DNA of 64,000 bases from Candidatus Magnetobacterium casense. Its GTDB lineage: Bacteria > Nitrospirota > Thermodesulfovibrionia > Thermodesulfovibrionales > Magnetobacteriaceae. The translations under genes and the position numbers were made by a program. The stretch spans positions 46,375-110,374 of the forward strand of contig NZ_JMFO01000009.1 of assembly GCF_000714715.1 (NCBI RefSeq). The letters run 5' to 3'. Positions 38,624 to 47,842 of this stretch are shown here, piece by piece. The notes under the pieces were generated by a model that was not told the origin of the DNA, made no database searches, and saw only the letters and a list, made by a program, of their open reading frames with translations. Position 1 is the stretch's first letter. Each line of letters opens with the position of its first letter.

Positions 38624-38711
38624 AAAAAATCCTGTCAGGAAGAAAAAAATGCTTGCCATCCGATTCAACAATTTATTATACTACCACGAAACAGATATTT
38701 AGGAAGGTGAG

Positions 38712-40244
38712 ATGTTATCAAAGGTGATCAGTGCGACGATTTATGGAGTAGATGCCTGCCTCATAGACGTCGAGGTTGATATAGCGGCAAGGGGGATGCC
38801 GCATTTTTCAATCGTGGGATTGCCCGATACATCGGTCAAGGAAAGCAAGGACAGGGTACGAGCTGCCCTCAAAAACGTTGGATTTAGTTTCCCCCTCAAG
38901 CATATAACCGTCAACCTCTCGCCGGCCGATCTGCGAAAGGAGGGTTCGTCGTTTGACCTTCCCCTCGCCGTTGGCATCCTGACCTCAGAGGGCGTGATTG
39001 CGGCAGGAACACAGAGCAATTACCTGATTGCCGGTGAACTGTCACTGGATGGCACGATAAAACCGATCAGGGGTACGCTCTCCATGGCCATAGCCGCACG
39101 TGACAATAACCTCTCCGGCATAATCCTCCCCTACGAAAACGCCAGGGAGGCCTCCGTGGTCAATGGCCTGGCCGTCTACGGGATGAAAACCATAGTTGAT
39201 CTGGTTGCGTTTCTGAGCAACAACAACGGTGTTGAACCGCTTGTCACGGACCTATCAAAGGTCCTGGATGAGTACTCCAGCTACGAGGAAGACTACTGTG
39301 ACGTCAAGGGTCAGGAACACGCAAAGCGCGCCATCGAAGTGGCCACCTCCGGAGGACACAACGTCCTGATGATAGGCCCCCCCGGTTCAGGCAAGACGAT
39401 GCTCGCCCGACGCTTGCCAACCATAATGCCGCTTATGACCTTTGAGGAAGCCATCGAAACAACCAAGATACACAGTGTCTCAGGGTATCTCAGAAGCGAT
39501 GTCCCCATCATCGCCCGACGTCCCTTTCGTTGCCCACATCACACGATTTCGGACGTTGCCCTCATAGGTGGCGGCCAATCGCCACGTCCGGGGGAGGTGT
39601 CGTTGTCGCACAACGGGGTGCTGTTCCTGGATGAACTGCCGGAGTTCAAGCGCAACGTCCTGGAGGTGCTGCGTCAACCCATTGAAAACGCCGAGGTCAC
39701 CATAGCACGCTCGGCGGCTACCATCAGTTATCCGGCGTCGTTTATGCTGGTGGCGGCCATGAACCCATGTCCCTGCGGTTATCTCAACGACACCAGACGT
39801 CAATGTACGTGCTCGACGGCGGCAGTACACAGGTACAGGGCAAAGATATCCGGTCCGCTGCTGGACCGTATCGACATCCACATTGATGTCCCGGCCCTGC
39901 CCCCGCATGAGTTGTCCTCTGTCAAGGGTGCCGAAACTTCGGCTGAAATACGTAAGCGGGTGATCGCCGCCAGAAAAATGCAGATAGAACGATTCAAAAA
40001 AGACCACATCTACACAAACAGTCAGATGAAACCCCGACATATCAAAAAATACTGCACCCTGGATACCGATTCCCAAAACCTCATAAACGCCGCCATGGAA
40101 CACCTCGGACTCTCCGCCCGCGCCTATACGAGAATTCTCAAGGTATCAAGAACCATAGCAGACCTGCACGGCAGCGACCATATACAACCACATCACCTCT
40201 CAGAGGCCATCCAGTACAGGAGCCTCGACAGGGAAACTATATAG
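38712..40244 (+). CDS. comM: YifB/ComM-family Mg chelatase-like AAA ATPase
   Basis: 510 residues. A lon-protease-like N-terminal domain ([38 protein letters not shown]) is followed by an AAA core with Walker [15 protein letters not shown], Walker B FLDELPEF, and a C-terminal Mg-chelatase domain ([19 protein letters not shown]). A Cys cluster, NPCPCGY and CTCS, is typical. ComM promotes branch migration in natural transformation. GGAAGGTGAG stands before ATG 38712. Confidence 0.95.
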   Translation: MLSKVISATIYGVDACLIDVEVDIAARGMPHFSIVGLPDTSVKESKDRVRAALKNVGFSFPLKHITVNLSPADLRKEGSSFDLPLAVGILTSEGVIAAGTQSNYLIAGELSLDGTIKPIRGTLSMAIAARDNNLSGIILPYENAREASVVNGLAVYGMKTIVDLVAFLSNNNGVEPLVTDLSKVLDEYSSYEEDYCDVKGQEHAKRAIEVATSGGHNVLMIGPPGSGKTMLARRLPTIMPLMTFEEAIETTKIHSVSGYLRSDVPIIARRPFRCPHHTISDVALIGGGQSPRPGEVSLSHNGVLFLDELPEFKRNVLEVLRQPIENAEVTIARSAATISYPASFMLVAAMNPCPCGYLNDTRRQCTCSTAAVHRYRAKISGPLLDRIDIHIDVPALPPHELSSVKGAETSAEIRKRVIAARKMQIERFKKDHIYTNSQMKPRHIKKYCTLDTDSQNLINAAMEHLGLSARAYTRILKVSRTIADLHGSDHIQPHHLSEAIQYRSLDRETI

Positions 40245-40299
40245 GGCCTGCGCACTGCTGCCACGCAATATAGCGATTTTCGATTGCATGCGATACAAA

Positions 40300-40345
40300 G
40301 AAAGTGCCTTAAATCCTGCTAACCACGGTTGATTGTGGTGCTACC
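40300..40345. repeat. Partial 113-bp-type element (right half)
   Basis: AAAGTGCCTTAAATCCTG through to GTGCTACC matches the right end of the elements at 8284 and 43810. The left half is missing. It lies just before the promoter of the TRL-like gene. Confidence 0.7.
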
Positions 40346-40359
40346 CTTTCATCGGGGGG

Positions 40360-40388
40360 TTGACAAAACGGATATGTTAGTTTAAACT
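40360..40388 (+). promoter_or_regulatory. Sigma-70 promoter for the TRL-like gene
   Basis: TTGACA at 40360-40365, 17-base spacer, TAAACT at 40383-40388; the gene starts 43 bases on. Confidence 0.55.
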
Positions 40389-40431
40389 ATAAACTGTTTT
40401 TTAAATAAAGCAATATATTTGGAGGAATATT

Positions 40432-40821
40432 ATGCAGAGAAAATCCGGGTGGGTGAGACCCACTACAGTAGCAATGGTACCTGTTGCAAACACAAAGGGG
40501 ATGCGATCCACAGTAGCACTGTCAGCGGTGTTGGCTCTGATGCTGATGCTCCTGAGCAGTTGTGGGTTTGTTGCAGACGGCCCGTTTGGATGGATATACA
40601 CCGATACAAAGGTGCCCGTATATATGGGAACAGCACCAACAGGGTCTAAGAGCGGAAGGGCATGTATTCATTCCTTCTTTGGTGCAATCTCCATAGGGGA
40701 TGGCAGCATAGAAACCGCAATGAAAGATGCCGGCCTCAAAGGAGTCTATACCATTAATAAGGAAAACCTGAGCGTGCTAGGTACCTATACCAGACAGTGT
40801 ACCCTGGTAACAGGTGATTAA
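40432..40821 (+). CDS. TRL-like family lipoprotein
   Basis: 129 residues. The TRL (tRNA-associated locus) domain is recognised by GWIYTDTKVPVYMG, the SGRACIHSFFGAISIGDGSIETAMKDAG block and the C-terminal TYTRQCTLVTG. A lipobox (LLSSCG) makes it an outer-membrane-type lipoprotein. ATG 40432 has a good GGAGG, but it gives an unusually long 41-residue leader; the normal-looking signal peptide begins at the Met at 40501. Function of the family is unknown. Confidence 0.82.
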   Translation: MQRKSGWVRPTTVAMVPVANTKGMRSTVALSAVLALMLMLLSSCGFVADGPFGWIYTDTKVPVYMGTAPTGSKSGRACIHSFFGAISIGDGSIETAMKDAGLKGVYTINKENLSVLGTYTRQCTLVTGD

Positions 40822-40908
40822 CATAACAGGACAATCAATGCTCCAAGCATTGAGAGAGCCTTTAAGGGTTGGAGCAATTACGAAAATAAACAATAGAAGG
40901 AGGTGAAT

Positions 40909-41157
40909 ATGGTGGATAATGAAGCTGCAGTAACAGAGTCCAGTAAGAGTCGCTTAATAGCGCTGCTACTGTGTTTTATGTTTGGCTGGATGGGAGCCCA
41001 CAGATTCTATGCCAAGAAAATCGGAACAGGCATAGCAATGCTGCTTACAATGGGTGGCTTTGGACTATGGGTGTTTTATGACATAATCCTGATCCTGGCA
41101 GGTAAGTTCAGAGATGCTGATGATGTCTGTATAACAAGTTGGAACATGAACATGTAG
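40909..41157 (+). CDS. TM2-domain protein
   Basis: 82 residues. The TM2 domain with two transmembrane segments fills the chain: LIALLLCFMFGWMGAHRFYA and GGFGLWVFYDIILILAGKFRDA. AAGGAGG at 40897-40903 is six bases before ATG 40909; the GTG at 40903 overlaps it. A close paralogue with an added zinc ribbon lies at 57867. The function of TM2 proteins is not defined. Confidence 0.85.
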   Translation: MVDNEAAVTESSKSRLIALLLCFMFGWMGAHRFYAKKIGTGIAMLLTMGGFGLWVFYDIILILAGKFRDADDVCITSWNMNM

Positions 41158-41443
41158 TTTGAGAGATATCCGCTTTTCTTGACACAGTTTAGATTGGGTG
41201 GCGCAAATGGGGTGGCGCATATTAATAATTGTCCACCCCGCTTGCTTTTTGTCTTTTTTTTTCATGTAGATTGTTTACAGTAACTTGTTGTATAATGAAA
41301 CCAGTGGATATGGTCAGGCTGGGCTCGTTGAGGTTCCTCATGTGCTCAGTTCAGTGCGGTTTCCAGGCATCTGCGGAGATTGGAACAAAAATAGCCTGAA
41401 TCAGAAATAAGGCAAGTTAGAGAAATATTCGGTAGAGTTGGTT

Positions 41444-42214
41444 ATGCAGTTAAAAGATAAAGATGGCGTAAGTAAAACGTTTATAGTGGCAGCGTTAGTT
41501 CTTCTCATAGTTGGGGCCGGTGTATCGTTTCACCTGAGACAGGGCTGGCCATTAGTTGTGCTGTTCTCAATTCTTGTGGTGATTCAGCCTGCGTGGTGGT
41601 CTATGCTCATACTTGGCCTTGTTTATACCATATATTTACACAGCGGCTGGCCACTTTTAGGGTCGGCGTTTTTTGCAATCCTGGGTAAGCCAAAGAGATG
41701 GTGGCCCATACCGGCAGGCATAGCATTTGCCCTCGTAGAGGTGCTGTCCTTCTACCTCTCGGAAAGACCCCTGGGCATCACAAGAGGATATACGGTCATG
41801 GGGGCTATTGCCACCAAAATCATAGACCCCAAACATCTCGACAAGGTAGACTACTGGAGCATATACGAGCCATATATAGATTGGACAATTGCCCTTATCT
41901 TAGGCATAATCATTGGCAGCTTCCTGTCGGCCAGGTACTCGGGCGACTTCAGACTCAACGCCGTGCCCGAGCTGTGGAAACAGTCACGGGGCAAGTCGGT
42001 TGTCAACAGATGGTTGTGGGTGTTTTTGGCCGGCATAATGATGGGCTTTGCGGCAAGAATAGGCGGCGGGTGTATCAGCGGTATGTTAATATCGGGTGCT
42101 ATACAGCTGGCACCAAGCGGATTTATTTTTATGATGAGCGTATGGATAGGAGGCGTCTTTACTACCTTCCTGTTCTACAGAAGCAGGACCATAGTGGTCA
42201 GAAGAGAAGAGTAG
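41444..42214 (+). CDS. YeeE/YedE-family transporter subunit, first half
   Basis: 256 residues, mostly hydrophobic with about seven transmembrane segments. The DUF395/YeeE motif GFAARIGGGCISGMLISG is near the C-terminus; its Cys is conserved in thiosulfate importers such as TsuA. ATG 41444 fits better than TTG 41438. Two bases separate its stop from the next gene, which supplies the second half-module. Together they would import a sulfur compound such as thiosulfate (inference from family). Confidence 0.85.
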   Translation: MQLKDKDGVSKTFIVAALVLLIVGAGVSFHLRQGWPLVVLFSILVVIQPAWWSMLILGLVYTIYLHSGWPLLGSAFFAILGKPKRWWPIPAGIAFALVEVLSFYLSERPLGITRGYTVMGAIATKIIDPKHLDKVDYWSIYEPYIDWTIALILGIIIGSFLSARYSGDFRLNAVPELWKQSRGKSVVNRWLWVFLAGIMMGFAARIGGGCISGMLISGAIQLAPSGFIFMMSVWIGGVFTTFLFYRSRTIVVRREE

Positions 42215-42216
42215 TT

Positions 42217-42987
42217 ATGATGGACATGGAATTTATAGGAATGCAGGAGTTGATCAAGAGGCTCGTAAGCGTATTTGATTCCTCTGCGATAGAGGGCATA
42301 AAGGGTGGGAGCAGCCTCTATGGCGGCTTGATCATAGGTTTGTTGTTTGGCGTCGTACTGCAAAAAGGCAGACTCTGCAAGTACGACATAGTGACAGGGT
42401 TGTTCAGATTGCAGGATTTTACGGTCTTTCGTCTTGGTACCCCCATACTTATGGTTTCGATGGTGCTCGTGTACCTCCTTACGGACATGGGATATATGGA
42501 ACTGCACGTACCCAAAACTGTAATTGTCCCCCAGATCGCAGGTGGTTTGCTATTTGGGGCGGCAATTGCCATTATGGGGTACTGCCCCGGTACTGCTGCC
42601 GGGGCAATTGGCGAGGGTTCCCTCGATGGCATTCCCGCCATTCTGGGCATGATTGTGGGGGCAGTGATCTACGCAGAGTTCTTCCACAATGACCTGGCAG
42701 AGACGTTTATGACGTGGGGAACCGTTGGGAGGGGGACGTTCCCGGATATCTTTGAGATCAATCACTGGTACCTCATCGTCCTGTTCTTGCTCATGGCAAC
42801 AATGTTCCTCTTGATGACAACAATGGTTGACTGGATGATCATCTTTCTGCGGAGAACCTTCAACATGTTTCAAGACCTCACCGTGACTATGGAAGAAAAA
42901 CTCCCCACAGAAAAAAACGATGATAACAAAGGAGTTAATCTAAAAAAAAAACAGGTACAATCAAAAACGATAAAAAAGAAGAACTAA
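42217..42987 (+). CDS. YeeE/YedE-family transporter subunit, second half
   Basis: 256 residues with about six transmembrane segments. Family marks: GLLFGVVLQKGRLCKYD near the start and GAAIAIMGYCPGTAAGAIGEG in the middle; the Cys residues in both are conserved in sulfur-transporting YeeE/YedE proteins. The last 30 residues are a lysine-rich cytosolic tail. ATG 42217 (followed by another ATG) starts two bases after the first subunit, so this is a two-gene form of a transporter that is one chain elsewhere. Confidence 0.85.
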   Translation: MMDMEFIGMQELIKRLVSVFDSSAIEGIKGGSSLYGGLIIGLLFGVVLQKGRLCKYDIVTGLFRLQDFTVFRLGTPILMVSMVLVYLLTDMGYMELHVPKTVIVPQIAGGLLFGAAIAIMGYCPGTAAGAIGEGSLDGIPAILGMIVGAVIYAEFFHNDLAETFMTWGTVGRGTFPDIFEINHWYLIVLFLLMATMFLLMTTMVDWMIIFLRRTFNMFQDLTVTMEEKLPTEKNDDNKGVNLKKKQVQSKTIKKKN

Positions 42988-43319
42988 CCCCATACAAAAA
43001 AAAAGCAAACGCCGCTAAAAAACTGAAAAAAAACCTGTTCGACATATTCCATAACTCCGACTGAGTCCCCGTGGGGTGCATAAAAAAGTGGTTGGTAATG
43101 GATTCCTGCTTGCGCAGGAATGGCATGTATGGGCGTAAAATGCCATTTTCTGTCATTCCCGTGAAAACGGGAATCCATTTTCAAAAACAGCTTAAACGCC
43201 TGTTTAGGAAAAAGTGTAAAGACATATTAGACAATAACTCCAGAACACCAACTAAAAATTTATGCACCCTCCCCGTGCGGATTCTTTACATTTATTATCT
43301 GTTGTGATACAATAAGGGG
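42988..43319. other. Intergenic region with palindromic repeats
   Basis: No gene. ATTCCTGC/GCAGGAAT at 43102-43121 and ATTCCCG/CGGGAAT at 43155-43174 are hairpins of the dispersed ATTCC family. A-rich runs lie before them. The vapD promoter is at 43285-43313. Confidence 0.6.
43285..43313 (+). promoter_or_regulatory. Sigma-70 promoter of the DUF5397-vapD operon
   Basis: TTTACA at 43285-43290, 17-base spacer, TACAAT at 43308-43313. The predicted start of transcription coincides with the ATG at 43320, so the message may be leaderless. Confidence 0.6.
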
Positions 43320-43523
43320 ATGAAAGCTATAGGCAATGACCTTGTAGGTACATGGCGTCGGTTTGGAGAAATTGGTCCGGTCTATGAGATTATCAGAGCT
43401 GGTAAGGTATCACCAGATGGTAGGCGATTTATGCGTATTAAGGTACTAGAAAGTGATGAAGAAGTCGATTACCCTCTGGCAGATATTTTAGAAGACCCTT
43501 TAGAATATCCCAGGGAACTGTAA
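43320..43523 (+). CDS. DUF5397 / VapX-like antitoxin candidate
   Basis: 67 residues. The chain has the DUF5397 pattern: LVGTWRRFGEIGPVYEII, then DGRRFMRIKVLESDEEVDYPL and an acidic end. Genes of this kind stand directly before vapD in several bacteria, as vapX does in Haemophilus. It is separated from vapD by three bases. AAGGGG directly abuts the ATG, so initiation may be leaderless rather than by a normal ribosome binding site. Confidence 0.75.
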   Translation: MKAIGNDLVGTWRRFGEIGPVYEIIRAGKVSPDGRRFMRIKVLESDEEVDYPLADILEDPLEYPREL

Positions 43524-43526
43524 TTA

Positions 43527-43805
43527 ATGTTTGCCATTGCCTTCGACCTTGTGGTAGCTGATACCTCCGAGAACCACCCTAAAAGTGTGCGCCAAGCGTA
43601 TGCCGACATTGGTAACATCCTATCCAGCTATGGTTTCATCCGAGTGCAAGGCAGTCTCTATACAAATAATTCGGAAGACCTCGCTAACTTGTTTGCCGCT
43701 GTTATGGCGCTTAAGGCGTTGCCGTGGCTGCCCTCATCCGTGAGAGATATCCGTGCCTTTCGCATTGAACAATGGTCGGATTTTACCAAAATTGTAAAGA
43801 CCTGA
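43527..43805 (+). CDS. vapD: VapD family endoribonuclease toxin
   Basis: 92 residues. VapD shares the ferredoxin-like fold of Cas2. Seen here are the start FAIAFDLVVADT with the catalytic-type Asp, NILSSYGFIRVQGSLYTN and the ending SSVRDIRAFRIEQWSDFT. It would cleave mRNA. No cas gene or CRISPR array is near, and the RDIRAFRIE ending is specific to VapD. A 113-bp repeat begins five bases after its stop. Confidence 0.88.
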   Translation: MFAIAFDLVVADTSENHPKSVRQAYADIGNILSSYGFIRVQGSLYTNNSEDLANLFAAVMALKALPWLPSSVRDIRAFRIEQWSDFTKIVKT

Positions 43806-43809
43806 GTTG

Positions 43810-43922
43810 GGTAGCACTCCAGTCCGGTGTGTTCACATCGTTTAAGCATAGTAACAATGCCATACTACGGAAATATAAAAGTGCCTTAAATGCTGGCAAT
43901 CACGGTTGATTGTGGTGCTACC
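43810..43922. repeat. 113-bp dispersed element with GGTAGCAC inverted ends (copy 2)
   Basis: Same length and about 85% identity to 8284-8396. It lies between vapD and rlpA, five bases from the vapD stop and 27 bases from the rlpA stop. No flanking duplication is clear. Confidence 0.75.
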
Positions 43923-43949
43923 GAGAAGCAGAACCGCCCTTTTCTTGTG

Positions 43950-44705
43950 TTAGTCGTCAGTGACGAGGGTGTCGTAGCCTTCCTCGGCCAGGGTCTTGGC
44001 AGTGGCAATGGCTGATGCCCTGTCCTTATACCTGCCAACCCTCACCCTGTGAAACGTCTTTGAGTTGACGCCAGCCTCCATGATGAAGACGCCTTCGTAC
44101 TGTAAGTCGAGTGCCTTTTTAAGCCTGAGGGCGTTTTGCTTATCCTCAAAGGAGGCTATCTGAACGGTGTACTGGCCCTTGGCGAGCTTATCTGAGACCT
44201 TTATGTACTTGACATACTTGCTGTCCCTGCCCAGGTACTCTACCTCAACCACCCCCACACCCTGCCCGATAAGGCCAATCTCCTTGGCCGCCCCATAGGA
44301 GAGGTCGAGGTCTCTGCCCTCTACAAATGGACCCCTGTCGTTGACCACAACCGAAGTCGAAGTACCGGTCTGTGGATTGGTTACGTTGATACGTGTACCA
44401 AAGGGGAGGGTCTTGTGCGCTGCCGAGTAGGCATACATGTCATAAATCTCTCCGGAGGCCGTGGGTTTACCATGAAAGTCGAGTCCGTACCAAGAGGCTA
44501 TCATTATGCCGCTGCCCTGGGGGAGCTTGCTTACATCCGGATACTTGGGGTGCGGTGTGGCAGGAGTCAGGCGCTCATAACCACGAACAGGCTTCCTGAC
44601 TATTACCGTCTTTGTGGTACATCCTGCCAGGATAACGCCCAATAAAAGTATGAGTGTCCACTGCGTCAGTGCCCACTTACAGGATATACCTGCTGAGGTC
44701 TTCAT
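43950..44705 (-). CDS. rlpA: Septal ring lytic transglycosylase RlpA (lipoprotein, SPOR domain)
   Basis: 251 residues from ATG 44705 (TTG 44714 is also possible). A lipoprotein signal with LLGVILAGC, a double-psi beta-barrel ([48 protein letters not shown]) and a C-terminal SPOR domain ([17 protein letters not shown]) match RlpA, which cuts denuded glycan strands at the septum. The gene overlaps the 3' end of hslU by about 29 bases. Confidence 0.93.
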   Translation of the reverse strand: MKTSAGISCKWALTQWTLILLLGVILAGCTTKTVIVRKPVRGYERLTPATPHPKYPDVSKLPQGSGIMIASWYGLDFHGKPTASGEIYDMYAYSAAHKTLPFGTRINVTNPQTGTSTSVVVNDRGPFVEGRDLDLSYGAAKEIGLIGQGVGVVEVEYLGRDSKYVKYIKVSDKLAKGQYTVQIASFEDKQNALRLKKALDLQYEGVFIMEAGVNSKTFHRVRVGRYKDRASAIATAKTLAEEGYDTLVTDD

Positions 44706-46017
44706 CCTTGACAATGTCGGAGAGCTTAAGCTTTACATAGTTGTCGTCTATATAGAGATTGCCTTTTTCGAGGTCAGGACACTCAAAGGATATATCCTCA
44801 AGGAGCTTTTCCATGACGGTATGCAGGCGTCTGGCACCGATATTTTCGGTTCTTTCGTTGACTGTGGAGGCAATGCCGGCTATTTCGTCTATAGCGCTGG
44901 TCATAAACTCAATGTCGAAGGCCTCCGTGGCCATCAGGGCAACGTACTGTTTGATCAGTGCATTGCTTGGCTCGGTCAGTATGCGTATGAAGTCTTCCTT
45001 GCCCAGTGCCTCAAGCTCCACCCTGATGGGAAATCTGCCCTGCAGCTCAGGGATGAGGTCCGAGGGCTTTGAGACGTGAAACGCACCGGCTGCTATAAAC
45101 AGTATGTGGTCGGTCTTAACGGGGCCGTGTTTGGTGGTGACCGTTGTGCCCTCCACAATGGGCAGGAGGTCTCGCTGTACCCCCTCGCGGGAGACATCGG
45201 GGCCGTGCGATGACCCTCGGCTGGCTATCTTGTCTATCTCATCGACAAAGACGATGCCATTTTGCTCGGTTCGTGTAATGGCCTCCTTGGTGACCATGTC
45301 CATGTCTATCATCTTTCCGGCTTCTTCTTTTACGAGGTGGTGAATGGCATCGGGGACCTTCACCTTCTTGCGCTTGGTCTTGTCGGGCATAAAGTTGCCA
45401 AGCATATCCTTGAGACTGATTTCGAGGTCCTCCAGACCGATGTTTGATATGACACCGAATGGCATTATTTTTTCCTTTACCTCGATATCGACGTACTTGG
45501 AGTCCAGTTTACCCTCTCTGAGTTTTTCTCTGAGTTTTTCGCGTGTTTCGCTGTACTTTTCTTTTTCTTCGGATGTTTGTTGCTCATTTCTGTTGACCCT
45601 GACCTGGGGTAACAGGATGTCGAGCATTCTATCCTCGGCAAGCACCCTGGCGCGCTCCTGTATCTTTTCGAAGTGTTCTTCCTTGATCATGTTGACGGCC
45701 AACTCGGTAAGGTCACGGATCATGGACTCCACGTCGCGTCCCACGTATCCGACCTCGGTAAACTTGGAGGCCTCCACCTTTATAAAGGGCGCACTGGCCA
45801 ACTTTGCCAATCTCCTGGCAATTTCGGTCTTGCCAACCCCCGTGGGGCCAATCATGATAATATTTTTGGGTAACACCTCATCCCTCAGCTCTGTTGACAA
45901 CTGTTGTCGCCGCCACCTGTTGCGTAGGGCAATGGCCACGGCCTTCTTTGCCTTATGCTGCCCTATGATGTATTTATCAAGCTCACGCACAATCATACTT
46001 GGTGTCAGATTATCCAT
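44677..46017 (-). CDS. hslU: ATP-dependent protease ATPase subunit HslU
   Basis: 446 residues. AAA+ unfoldase with Walker [15 protein letters not shown], the [12 protein letters not shown] segment, an intermediate I domain (about 110-240), Walker B FVDEIDKI and the C-terminal tail ending SRYIL that docks on HslV. It works with HslV on misfolded proteins. The ATG overlaps the hslV stop by one base (TAATG at 46017). Confidence 0.98.
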   Translation of the reverse strand: MDNLTPSMIVRELDKYIIGQHKAKKAVAIALRNRWRRQQLSTELRDEVLPKNIIMIGPTGVGKTEIARRLAKLASAPFIKVEASKFTEVGYVGRDVESMIRDLTELAVNMIKEEHFEKIQERARVLAEDRMLDILLPQVRVNRNEQQTSEEKEKYSETREKLREKLREGKLDSKYVDIEVKEKIMPFGVISNIGLEDLEISLKDMLGNFMPDKTKRKKVKVPDAIHHLVKEEAGKMIDMDMVTKEAITRTEQNGIVFVDEIDKIASRGSSHGPDVSREGVQRDLLPIVEGTTVTTKHGPVKTDHILFIAAGAFHVSKPSDLIPELQGRFPIRVELEALGKEDFIRILTEPSNALIKQYVALMATEAFDIEFMTSAIDEIAGIASTVNERTENIGARRLHTVMEKLLEDISFECPDLEKGNLYIDDNYVKLKLSDIVKDEDLSRYIL

Positions 46018-46595
46018 TACAATTCCTCAAAGTTTATATTTTTGTTTGTGTACACGCATATATCAGCGGCAATCTCCATTGCCCTCTGCGCAATGTCTCT
46101 GGCCCCCATAGAGGTATGCTCACAGAGCGCAACCGCCGCCGCCTCGGCATAAGGGCCGCCCGAACCAATGACGGCAACAGCCTTATCTGGCTCTATGACA
46201 TCACCATTGCCGGATATTATCAAGGTAACATCTTTATCGGCAACCAGCAGCAATGCCTCAAGCCTCCTCAGTATCTTGTCCGTCCTCCACTCCTTGGCAA
46301 GCTCCACGGCTGCACGTGTCATGTTGCCCCTGTAGGTTTCCAGCTTGGCCTCAAACTTCTCAAACAGTGTAATGGCGTCCGCCGTTGACCCGGCAAAACC
46401 AGCCAGCACTTTGCCCGAGTACATCTTTCTGACCTTTCTGGCATGGTGCTTTAACACCGTGCTTCCCAGTGTGACCTGACCATCACCGGCCATAACAACA
46501 TCGCTCTTTGTCGCTTCAGCGCCATTGCGGCCTTGCCTGCGTACACAGATAACCGTCGTGCCATGTATCTGGGGTAATCTATCTGACATGTTCAT
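46017..46595 (-). CDS. hslV: ATP-dependent protease proteolytic subunit HslV
   Basis: 192 residues. N-terminal nucleophile protease: [10 protein letters not shown] with the catalytic Thr after Gly, [25 protein letters not shown] and the [15 protein letters not shown] block. A leader of about 12 residues would be removed. Between VRRQG and VVMAGDG there is an insert of about nine residues ([11 protein letters not shown]) not present in the usual sequence. Next to hslU in one operon. Confidence 0.96.
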   Translation of the reverse strand: MNMSDRLPQIHGTTVICVRRQGRNGAEATKSDVVMAGDGQVTLGSTVLKHHARKVRKMYSGKVLAGFAGSTADAITLFEKFEAKLETYRGNMTRAAVELAKEWRTDKILRRLEALLLVADKDVTLIISGNGDVIEPDKAVAVIGSGGPYAEAAAVALCEHTSMGARDIAQRAMEIAADICVYTNKNINFEEL

Positions 46596-46999
46596 ATGAT
46601 AACAGAAACCTTATAAAAAAAAATACAAGCCGAATTGGTATTCTCTTAAAAAAGCATGTAAAATTAACCTCACGGCTTAAAGACATGGATTCCTGCTCCC
46701 TTCCCTGTTCAAGCCAGGGACATGGTTCAAGCCAGGGACATGGTTCGCAGCAATGACAGTTACAACCGTTTTCCAATTGTGCCTGCCCCTGGCTCGAACA
46801 GGGGTCATTCCTGGCTTGACCAGGAATCCAGGATGCGTAACAGCATAGTTACCATGAAATATAAAGAGGATACATAAAACCCTCTATTATCGAGATGTTA
46901 CATGTGGTATAGGTAACACCTTATATTATAACCAAAATCACTTAACGCTTTGTTTCTACACAATATTTTATTTTACCCGGTGGACTATTACTTTATTCT
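46596..46999. other. Intergenic region holding composite repeat R2
   Basis: No gene. Repeat R2 copy B fills 46638-46873. A tandem pair of an 18-base unit (GGTTCAAGCCAGGGACAT) is at 46720-46760. The rest is AT-rich and must hold the hslV promoter, which I cannot place. Confidence 0.6.
46638..46873 (+). repeat. Composite repeat R2, copy B
   Basis: Starts GTATTCTCTTAAAAAAGCAT and ends AAGAGGATAC, an inverted pair with one mismatch. Its inside follows copy A (28258-28424) in the same order, with an added block of CAAGCCAGGGACATGG units. No coding capacity. Confidence 0.7.
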
Positions 47000-47842
47000 T
47001 TACCGATGACCTGTCATTTCCTCTGCATTGTATGAGCTTCTGACAAGCGGGGCGGAGGCGACAAACTCAAATCCCATCGACATGGCGGCATCCTTGAGCT
47101 GGTCAAACACATCCGGATGCACGTACTGTACCACCGGAAGGTTGTCCTTACCCGGCCGCAGGTACTGGCCAATCGTCATGAAATTGCAACCGGTAGCGGC
47201 AATGTCCCTCAGGACGTCGATACACTCATCGATGCTTTCGCCCAGACCCAGCATCAGCCCCGACTTGGTTTTCATCTGCGGACAGAGTTCCCTGGCTGCC
47301 TCCAGCACCCTCAGTGAGCGCCGGTACTGTGCCTGGGGTCTGACCACGGGGTAGAGGGAGGGGACGGTCTCCACGTTGTGGTTAAAAACGTCGGGTGCGG
47401 CATCGAGCACCGTTTTCAATGCCTCCGTGTCGCCCTTGAAGTCCGGCGTCAGCACTTCGATGGTGGCATCGGGCAGGCAGGCCCTGACAGCGATCACGGT
47501 CCTGGCAAAGTGTCCAGCTCCACCGTCGTCGAGGTCATCACGGGTGACGGAGGTGATCACGACGTGTCTCAGTCCCAAGGACTTTGCTGCCTGTGCAACC
47601 CGCTCCGGTTCGGAGTCCTCCGGTGGAAGGATGTGTGCGTGGTTGACGGAGCAAAAGCCGCAGGTGCGTGTGCAGGAGCTACCGAGGATCATAAACGTGG
47701 CCGTTGGCTTGCTGAAGCAGTGACTGCGGTTTGGACACCTGGCCTCCTCACATACGGTCTTGACCCTGAAGCCACGCAAAAGCTGTTTAGTCTGTCGTGT
47801 GTCCTTGAACGGGTTTGTCTTAAGCCAGTCAGGGTGTCTCAT
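47000..47842 (-). CDS. lipA: Lipoyl synthase
   Basis: 280 residues from ATG 47842; an ATG at 47866 would add eight residues. Radical SAM enzyme that inserts two sulfurs into octanoyl groups. The auxiliary cluster motif CEEARCPNRSHCF, the SAM cluster CTRTCGFCSVNH and the C-terminal RSSYNA are present. The start overlaps the 3' end of mazG. No lipB is in the window. Confidence 0.96.
   Translation of the reverse strand: MRHPDWLKTNPFKDTRQTKQLLRGFRVKTVCEEARCPNRSHCFSKPTATFMILGSSCTRTCGFCSVNHAHILPPEDSEPERVAQAAKSLGLRHVVITSVTRDDLDDGGAGHFARTVIAVRACLPDATIEVLTPDFKGDTEALKTVLDAAPDVFNHNVETVPSLYPVVRPQAQYRRSLRVLEAARELCPQMKTKSGLMLGLGESIDECIDVLRDIAATGCNFMTIGQYLRPGKDNLPVVQYVHPDVFDQLKDAAMSMGFEFVASAPLVRSSYNAEEMTGHR

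Noticed and set aside
43527..43805. Cas2-like gene as a sign of CRISPR
   Set aside because: The ending (RDIRAFRIE) and the DUF5397 neighbour point to VapD. There is no cas1, no other cas gene and no repeat-spacer array in the window.
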